Shown piece after piece: positions 60,495-64,000 of a stretch of 64,000 nucleotides of DNA. How positions within the stretch are numbered: position 1 is the first letter of the stretch; every line of letters starts with the position of its first letter. The DNA lies in the NCBI GenBank assembly GCA_041908585.1, contig JAYRFB010000236.1, positions 1 through 64,000 on the forward strand, read 5' to 3'. Origin of the DNA: CAINDZ01 sp041908585. GTDB lineage: Bacteria; Krumholzibacteriota; Krumholzibacteriia; LZORAL124-64-63. Below the pieces are notes generated by a model. It was not told the origin of the DNA, searched no databases, and was given only the letters and a program-made list of their open reading frames with translations. Both the position numbers and the translations under genes were made by a program.

Positions 60495-60668
60495 CGCAGC
60501 CCGTCGCCGCCGCCACACCCCTGCTCACGATATACGGTATGTATCCCCGTCTTTCTGTGTGAACGCGCGTTGACGCGCCCCAAACGCGCGCTGCGATCGG
60601 CTAGACTTCCTGCGCACGGGACCTCACGGAGAATTGGTCCCGGTCGGCCTATGCAGGAGGATCCCCAT

Positions 60669-62282
60669 ATGACGAACCAGACGCCGCGCCAGCTCCCGAC
60701 CCCCCGTGAAATCGTCGCCCACCTCGACCGCTACGTGTACGGACAGGACCAGGCCAAGCGCGACCTCGCGGTTGCGATCTACAACCACTACCTCGGACTC
60801 GGCTATCACCATCATCATCCGCAGGCCACCGGTGGCGCGCCGACGCGCGGGCAGGCCGGGGCGCCGTTCGGCAAGCAGCACATCCTGCTCATGGGCCCCA
60901 CGGGCTCGGGCAAGACGTACCTGATCCGGCTGATCGCCGAGCTGCTCGGCGTGCCGTGGACGTTCCTGGCGGCCACGTCGCTGGTGCAGACCGGCTACGT
61001 GGGGACGCGCATCGAGACCGCGATCGGCACGCTGTACCAGGCGGCCGGGCGCGAGCGGCGCGCGGCCGAGCGCGGCATCATCCTGATCGACGAAATCGAT
61101 AAGATCGCCGCGCACGGGCGCTCGTCCGGGCCCGACGTCAGCGGCGAGGGCGTGCAGCAGGCGCTGCTCTCGGTGCTGGACGGGCGCGTGGTGCAGGTGT
61201 CGACCGGCGGTTCGGCCGACTTCGTGATGGGCGAGATCGACACCGCGTCGATCCTGTTCGTCTGCGCGGGGGCCTTCGTGGGCCTCGACGAACAGGCGCG
61301 CCGGCGGCGGCGCGGCGAGGCCGGCATCGGCTTCGGCGCCCGCCCCGGCGCGGGCGGCGCGGGCGCGCCGGCGCGCGACCTCGACCTGCCCGACACCGAG
61401 GACCTGGTCCGCTTCGGCTTCATCCCCGAGCTGGTCGGCCGCTTCGCCACCGTTTCGGCCACGCGCGCGCTGACCGTCGACGACCTGGTCTCGGTGCTGG
61501 AATCGGCCGAGGAGTCGGTGCTGCCGCGGCAGCAGCGATTGTTCGAGGTGCACGGCATCGACCTGCAGTTCACCCCCGGCGCGCTGCGCGCGGTGGCGGA
61601 GGAGGCGTGCGCGCTGGGCACCGGCGCCCGCGGCCTCAACCGCGCGGTGCTGCGCAGCCTGGCCGACGTCGACTTCCGCCTGCCCGAACTGGCGGCCGAG
61701 GGCGTCACGCGCGTGACGGTCACGGCCGCCACGGTGCGCGGCGCGCGGGGAGCGGGCGTGCAGGTGGCGCGGACGCGGCCGCGGGCGGTGCGGCGCCCCG
61801 GTCGCGGCGCGCGCGCGCGCGGGGACGGGCCGGCCGGCCCCCGCGCGTCAGCGCCCTGCCGCACCATCGCCGAGGAGCTGCGCGCCGTCGCGCTGGCCGC
61901 GCCCGAGCCTGCCGCCGAGGAACCGGCCGCCGCCGCGGCCAAGGTCGCCGACGGCGAGGTCTTCACCTTCACCGACCCGCGCGGCCTGACGGTCGAGCAG
62001 ATCCGCAGGCGCCTGGAAGCGGTGAAAAGATCGCTGAAGTTCGGCCGCTCGATGGTCACGGCCAAGACCTGGTGGGCCGCCTTCGAGGAGGAGAACCAGG
62101 ACAAGCTGCACGTGGTCCTGCGCACCGCCGAGGAGCTGCGCATGCGCGACTGCGGCCTGGACGAGTTCTACCGGGCCCATCTGGACGCGGACACGGACAA
62201 TATCCACGCGGTGCTGCTCTACCTGGACTACCGCCGCGCGCGCGAGGCGTGGGAGCGCAAGCGGAAGGGACCCAAGTCCTGA
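60669..62282 (+). CDS. ClpX-like AAA+ unfoldase without the zinc-binding domain
   Basis: 537 residues from the ATG at 60669 (AGGAGG 7 bases upstream). ClpX AAA core: PREIVAHLDRYVYGQDQAKRDLAVAIYNHY, Walker A GPTGSGKT (76-83), pore loop TGYVG (109-112), Walker B IILIDEIDKIA, GEGVQQALL, an IGF loop (220-222) of the kind that docks ClpP, FGFIPELVGRFATV, and sensor-II GARGLN. Missing: the N-terminal Cys4 zinc domain that recruits adaptors. Added: an Arg/Ala/Pro-rich linker and a C-terminal domain of about 120 residues (FTDPRGLTVEQIRRRLEAVKRSLKFGRSMV ... NIHAVLLYLDYRRAREAWERK). No clpP gene is nearby. Probably a specialised unfoldase. Confidence 0.85.
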   Translation: MTNQTPRQLPTPREIVAHLDRYVYGQDQAKRDLAVAIYNHYLGLGYHHHHPQATGGAPTRGQAGAPFGKQHILLMGPTGSGKTYLIRLIAELLGVPWTFLAATSLVQTGYVGTRIETAIGTLYQAAGRERRAAERGIILIDEIDKIAAHGRSSGPDVSGEGVQQALLSVLDGRVVQVSTGGSADFVMGEIDTASILFVCAGAFVGLDEQARRRRRGEAGIGFGARPGAGGAGAPARDLDLPDTEDLVRFGFIPELVGRFATVSATRALTVDDLVSVLESAEESVLPRQQRLFEVHGIDLQFTPGALRAVAEEACALGTGARGLNRAVLRSLADVDFRLPELAAEGVTRVTVTAATVRGARGAGVQVARTRPRAVRRPGRGARARGDGPAGPRASAPCRTIAEELRAVALAAPEPAAEEPAAAAAKVADGEVFTFTDPRGLTVEQIRRRLEAVKRSLKFGRSMVTAKTWWAAFEEENQDKLHVVLRTAEELRMRDCGLDEFYRAHLDADTDNIHAVLLYLDYRRAREAWERKRKGPKS

Positions 62283-62292
62283 CCTGGCGCGT

Positions 62293-62338
62293 GCGCCGGC
62301 GCTCGTTTCGCGCCGTCGTGAGCGTTGCGCCGGCGCAA
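62293..62338. repeat. Two REP-like palindromes after the ClpX-like gene
   Basis: GCGCCGGCGC at 62293-62302 and TTGCGCCGGCGCAA at 62325-62338, in the 180-bp gap between converging genes; they may serve as terminators. Confidence 0.5.
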
Positions 62339-62462
62339 GCCGCCGCCGGGTCTCCCGCAGCGTCCGCCTCTGGGCCGTGATGCCCGACCACAGCGTGGTC
62401 AGTTGCGATTGGGTGACCGTCGACGCCGACGATGGCGCCGAGGTTGTGATTGCGCCGCCATC

Positions 62463-63053
62463 TCAAGCCTGCGCCAGGCCCAGAACGCGGCTGACGTCCA
62501 CCATCAATCCGTGCGCCGTCACTTCGTTCATGCCGCCGGCCAGAGTGTGGGAGCGGCCGCCGGACTCGGCGCACAGCATGTACGACACCTGGATGGCGCG
62601 CGCGCGGTTGACGGCCCGGTCGTTGGCCGCGCCCGCGGCCATCGACGTGAACAGGGTGCCGGTGTCCACGGCCACGGCGCCGCCCTGGATGTCGGGCACG
62701 CCGTTGCGCACGATCAGGCGGTGCAGCTGCTCGCGCGTGATGGTGGCGCCGCCGGTCTCGATGGCGCCGTTCGACACCACGAACGTGCCGCCGGGCGAGC
62801 GCAACTTGTCCACCTTGCCCGCGAACCACTTGTTGACCCACTTGCGCACGTACCACGCGCCGACGATGCCGACCGCCAGCCGCAGAACGACGAGGACCGG
62901 GTTCGTGTGAGCCGGCGTCGTGCCGATGACGACCAGCGCGAAGATCACGGCGATGATGTTGGCCGCGCCCTTGGAACGGGGCGCCGAGGCCGGGGTGACG
63001 GTGAAGCGGACACGACCGCCGCCGAGGGGTTCCTGACGATAGCTGCTGTCCAT
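62463..63053 (-). CDS. Two-helix membrane protein with cytoplasmic PH-like domain
   Basis: 196 residues from the ATG at 63053 (AGGCGG upstream). N-terminus SSYRQEPLGGGRVRFTVTPA, helix pair at about 32-65 (IIAVIFALVVIG, VLRLAVGIVGAWYVRKWVNKW), then a soluble part GGTFVVSNGAIETGGATITREQLHRLIVRNGVPD and GGRSHTLAGGMNEVTAHGLMVDVSRVLGL. The pattern (FxVSxxxIxxxxxxIxxxxIxRLxVRN) resembles bacterial PH-like membrane proteins. Function unknown. It follows the ECF sigma gene by 106 bases in the same direction. Confidence 0.5.
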   Translation of the reverse strand: MDSSYRQEPLGGGRVRFTVTPASAPRSKGAANIIAVIFALVVIGTTPAHTNPVLVVLRLAVGIVGAWYVRKWVNKWFAGKVDKLRSPGGTFVVSNGAIETGGATITREQLHRLIVRNGVPDIQGGAVAVDTGTLFTSMAAGAANDRAVNRARAIQVSYMLCAESGGRSHTLAGGMNEVTAHGLMVDVSRVLGLAQA

Positions 63054-63159
63054 GGCTTGCCGCCTTTCCTGCGGACGCAGGGGTTGGTGCCGGCGGGTGG
63101 GCCGCGCCGATCCCCATGAAGGGAACGGACGCAGCCTCTGGAGAATATAAAGGATACAT

Positions 63160-63789
63160 TCACTCCCGATTATCGGACAAGCCCTGCCGCGACCGGGCTT
63201 TGGGGGCGGGAGGCCGGCAGCCGCGGCAGGGGGCGCCCCCGTCGGCCGCGGCGTAGTCGACCACGCCGCCCCGCTTGTCGATCTCCACCCGGCAGCACCT
63301 GAGCAACACGTCGCGCAACATCCGGCGCGCCCGCTGGACGCGCGACTTCGCGCCGGACAGGGACAGGCCTGCCGCCTCGGCGATCTCGCGCTGCGTCCTG
63401 CCCTCGATCTCCGCAAGCGTCAACGCGTGGCGATAGCGCTCGGGCAGCCCGTCGAGCAGGGGCAGCAGGCAGCGCGCCAGCTCCTGTTCGGCGCGATCGT
63501 CACCGCCATCGGTCTCGCCGACCAGATCCTCCGGCACCGGCTCCGTCGGCCGGCGCGCCCGGTGGTGATCCACCAGCGCGTTGCGGGTGATCCGGTACAG
63601 CCACGGCCGCAGCTTGCCCGGATCCTTCAGGTCCTGCCCGTGGGCGTGGGCCTTGATGAAGACATCGTGCACGATGTCCTCGGCCAGCATCTCGTCCCGC
63701 ACCCGCCTGTAGACGAAGCGGAAGAGTTCCGCCCGGTACGCCTGCCAGATCCCCGCTTCGGTCGCCGCCTTGGATGCGTCCGCGGACAT
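63160..63789 (-). CDS. ECF sigma factor, SigZ-like with Cys-rich tail
   Basis: 209 residues. The ATG at 63789 shares its A with the stop of the upstream gene (TGATG); an ATG at 63798 is possible. Region 2: LFRFVYRRVRDEMLAEDIVHDVFIKAHAHGQDL and KLRPWLYRITRNALVDHHR. Region 4: LPERYRHALTLAEIEGRTQREIAEAAGLSLSGAKSRVQRARRMLRDVLLRCC. The tail has CC and CRGC (VDYAAADGGAPCRGC), as in SigZ-type factors whose C-terminal Cys may sense metal or redox state. No anti-sigma gene is seen. Confidence 0.88.
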   Translation of the reverse strand: MSADASKAATEAGIWQAYRAELFRFVYRRVRDEMLAEDIVHDVFIKAHAHGQDLKDPGKLRPWLYRITRNALVDHHRARRPTEPVPEDLVGETDGGDDRAEQELARCLLPLLDGLPERYRHALTLAEIEGRTQREIAEAAGLSLSGAKSRVQRARRMLRDVLLRCCRVEIDKRGGVVDYAAADGGAPCRGCRPPAPKARSRQGLSDNRE

Positions 63790-64000
63790 CAGCGGCATCC
63801 GCAGGTGGTGGGCGCCGGCGCCTCGCAGCACCCGGCTTTCTCGACGGGGTCGCAGCAACTCGCCAGTTCCGCGGGCGCGCAGCAGGGTTCACTGTCCGGG
63901 CTCATCGTGGCGACCTTGCCGGCGAAGTACCGGCGCAGGTTCTCGGGCACTTCATAGGGACCGGAGGTGCCGGCGTTGGCACCGGAATCGCCGACGAGCT
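63789..64000 (-). CDS. Partial gene with Cys-pair-rich C-terminus
   Basis: Only the last 69 residues lie in the window; the gene continues past the right edge. The end reads GPYEVPENLRRYFAGKVATM, then EPCCAP, ASCCDP, AGCCEA and CGCR: three CC pairs and a CxC in 32 residues, clearly a thiol or metal-binding tail. It is coupled to the SigZ-like gene (TGATG). It could be a metal(loid)-handling enzyme or permease with a Cys tail; I cannot name the family from this fragment. Confidence 0.7.
   Translation of the reverse strand, partial: LVGDSGANAGTSGPYEVPENLRRYFAGKVATMSPDSEPCCAPAELASCCDPVEKAGCCEAPAPTTCGCR

Larger units (their letters stand above)
60249..60668. other. 420-bp divergent gap: copper promoter, REP-like hairpin, dispersed element
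   Basis: Holds, in order, the CsoR box, the copper promoter, a G/C-run hairpin with a REP-like core, dispersed-element copy 3, and an AT-richer pocket with ATACGGTAT (60532-60540) that is the likely promoter of the ClpX-like gene. No gene. Confidence 0.6.

Noticed and set aside
63166..63176. CCGAT-T-ATCGG dyad as operator of the PH-like membrane gene
   Set aside because: It overlaps the last codons of the sigma-factor gene and no good promoter can be fitted around it.
1..64000. tRNA, rRNA, integrase or insertion sequence
   Set aside because: No cloverleaf with a T-loop, no rRNA-like stretch, and no transposase or recombinase motif was found on either strand by reading.

Overview
The window is very GC-rich (close to 70% by eye) and gene-dense, with about 49 protein genes (two cut by the window ends) and no rRNA, tRNA or CRISPR array that I can see. 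Three secreted proteins end in the same FlgD-like/type-A sorting tail (NPFNP...GxYxYRL...LxK), and there are many signal-peptide, lipoprotein and outer-membrane barrel genes. This points to a Gram-negative (diderm) bacterium of the FCB-type candidate lineages; Krumholzibacteriota, Eisenbacteria or relatives is my inference, not something the sequence proves.

Layout. 1-9.5 kb: AI-2E-type permease (cut), 2Fe-2S protein, short asparaginase-like protein, HAD-like protein, a barrel protein with a lipoprotein, then a chemoreceptor next to a PhnD-like binding protein, another barrel, an FnIII protein and an HD protein. 9.6-17.7 kb: ferredoxin, DegP-type protease, a short HNH-family N-terminal relic in an AT-rich pocket, a lipoprotein, an alpha/beta hydrolase, a secreted subtilase with two PKD domains, an SRPBCC protein. 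17.7-28.4 kb: an AtpZ-like/SagB-like pair, then co-directional genes for a helical-repeat protein, an HD-GYP protein and a polyphosphate operon (ppx, CHAD, ppk1). 28.4-36.4 kb: GT4 glycosyltransferase, 5'-nucleotidase, secreted beta-propeller, PAS-exonuclease. 36.4-39.7 kb: an AAA/DUF4143 ATPase-nuclease preceded by an array of perfect palindromes, followed by a cNMP/CBS/DUF294 protein. 40-45 kb: secreted protein, OprO/P-like porin, SLC13/DASS transporter with a small partner, CYTH phosphatase. 45.2-49 kb: PhnD-like protein, histidine kinase and NtrC-type regulator in one overlapping operon. 49-57 kb: CYTH-like protein, SulP-STAS-cNMP transporter, LysR regulator, TerC, XRE/ImmA pair, large membrane protein. 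57.3-60.3 kb: complete copper operon (cupredoxin, CopA, CsoR) with a recognisable CsoR operator and promoter. 60.6-64 kb: ClpX-like unfoldase, membrane protein, ECF sigma factor, Cys-rich partial gene.

Themes. Polyphosphate/triphosphate chemistry recurs (ppx-CHAD-ppk1, CYTH, CYTH-like, two PhnD-like sensors, a phosphate-type porin). Most operons are stitched by ATGA, GTGA or TGATG overlaps. Transcript ends are usually marked by long perfect GC hairpins without a U-run.

The most unusual structures are non-coding. First, a 32-bp-period array of ATTCCGCAG...CTGCGGAAT palindromes overlaps what looks like a leaderless promoter of the DUF4143 ATPase gene. Second, a roughly 48-bp intergenic element is present in four copies (39.7, 40.6, 57.2, 60.4 kb). 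Third, a REP-like palindrome with core TGCGCCGGCGCA recurs in gaps and often sits next to that element.
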